From contig DJMN01000016.1 in NCBI GenBank assembly GCA_002435385.1, positions 22,584 through 86,583 of the forward strand: a stretch of DNA of 64,000 nucleotides. Reading direction: 5' to 3'. Numbering within the stretch: the stretch's first letter is position 1; the number at the start of each line of letters is the position of its first letter. The position numbers and the translations under genes are program-made. The DNA is from Patescibacteria group bacterium UBA6489. Lineage in GTDB: Bacteria; Patescibacteriota; Gracilibacteria; BD1-5; UBA6164. Below, piece by piece: positions 63,984 to 64,000 of the stretch. Under the pieces are notes generated by a model. The model was not told the origin of the DNA, made no database searches, and saw only the letters and a list, made by a program, of their open reading frames with translations.

Positions 63984-64000
63984 TTTGAATAATTGAACTT

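Noticed and set aside
1..64000. Window full of pseudogenes or frameshifted genes
   Set aside because: The apparent breaks are all TGA codons at conserved glycines, with no frame change; with TGA as Gly the genes are full length.

Overview
The window comes from a very AT-rich bacterium that reads UGA as glycine (translation table 25). It is therefore almost certainly a Candidate Phyla Radiation member of the Gracilibacteria (BD1-5) or Absconditabacteria (SR1) lineage. Read with the standard code, nearly every gene is shattered by in-frame TGA. Read with TGA = Gly and only TAA/TAG as stops, the window resolves into 51 ordinary coding sequences, and the TGA codons fall on invariant glycines: P-loops of SufC, HflX and EngB, GPEGG of RsmE, PGGKT of the RsmB/F-like methylase, and the G2 box of the histidine kinase. 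A glycine-type tRNA with anticodon UCA at 9597-9675 (minus), with its own promoter and terminator, explains the decoding. All coordinates below use this code.

Layout. 1-2.4 kb: sufB (partial, minus) and sufC (plus), diverging across repeat debris. 2.5-8.3 kb: a TPR protein and a 1456-residue secreted Cys-rich protein. 8.4-9.7 kb: rsmE, a small basic protein and tRNA-Gly(UCA). 10-17 kb: MscS-like helix protein, rRNA m5C methylase, MiaB/MtaB-like methylthiotransferase, lspA, a membrane protein, AMMECR1 and rmuC. 17-20.7 kb: an FN3-like secreted protein, a two-component system and a secreted coiled-coil protein. 20.7-30.5 kb (minus): a 912-residue cytoplasmic protein, hflX, glutamate dehydrogenase, yraN, then two repeat-rich surface proteins (SLH + DKNxxYY; WG-like). 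30.7-33.9 kb: DUF488 gene, its overlapping partner and DUF2130. 34-39 kb: tandem secreted paralogues, then dnaG and rpoD. 39-48.7 kb: a 1052-residue secreted protein, prepilin-peptidase-like protein, radical SAM protein, tsaD, winged-helix protein, HIT protein and tyrS. 48.7-57.8 kb: a Mur ligase, a U32-like protein, a serpin-like protein, murA, a long hypothetical protein and recR. 58-64 kb: ftsL-like and rsmH (dcw remnant), a glycosyltransferase, a membrane protein, engB and tRNA-Lys.

Themes. Housekeeping genes (translation and rRNA/tRNA modification, replication priming, main sigma factor, peptidoglycan synthesis and lipoprotein processing) alternate with large signal-peptide-bearing surface proteins, as expected of a small, host- or partner-associated cell. 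Intergenic gaps carry GC-rich palindromic repeats. One of these is translated in frame inside the MiaB-like gene and another supplies the stop codon of tsaD. Two homologous foldable elements (about 9.8 and 57.9 kb) keep their cores but have different, still complementary, outer stems. Plus-strand genes are mostly G/T-rich and minus-strand genes A/C-rich, suggesting the plus strand is the leading strand. Several genes have a TATAAT box 8-10 bases before the ATG and no visible Shine-Dalgarno, which suggests leaderless transcripts. No rRNA, CRISPR array, prophage or transposase was seen.
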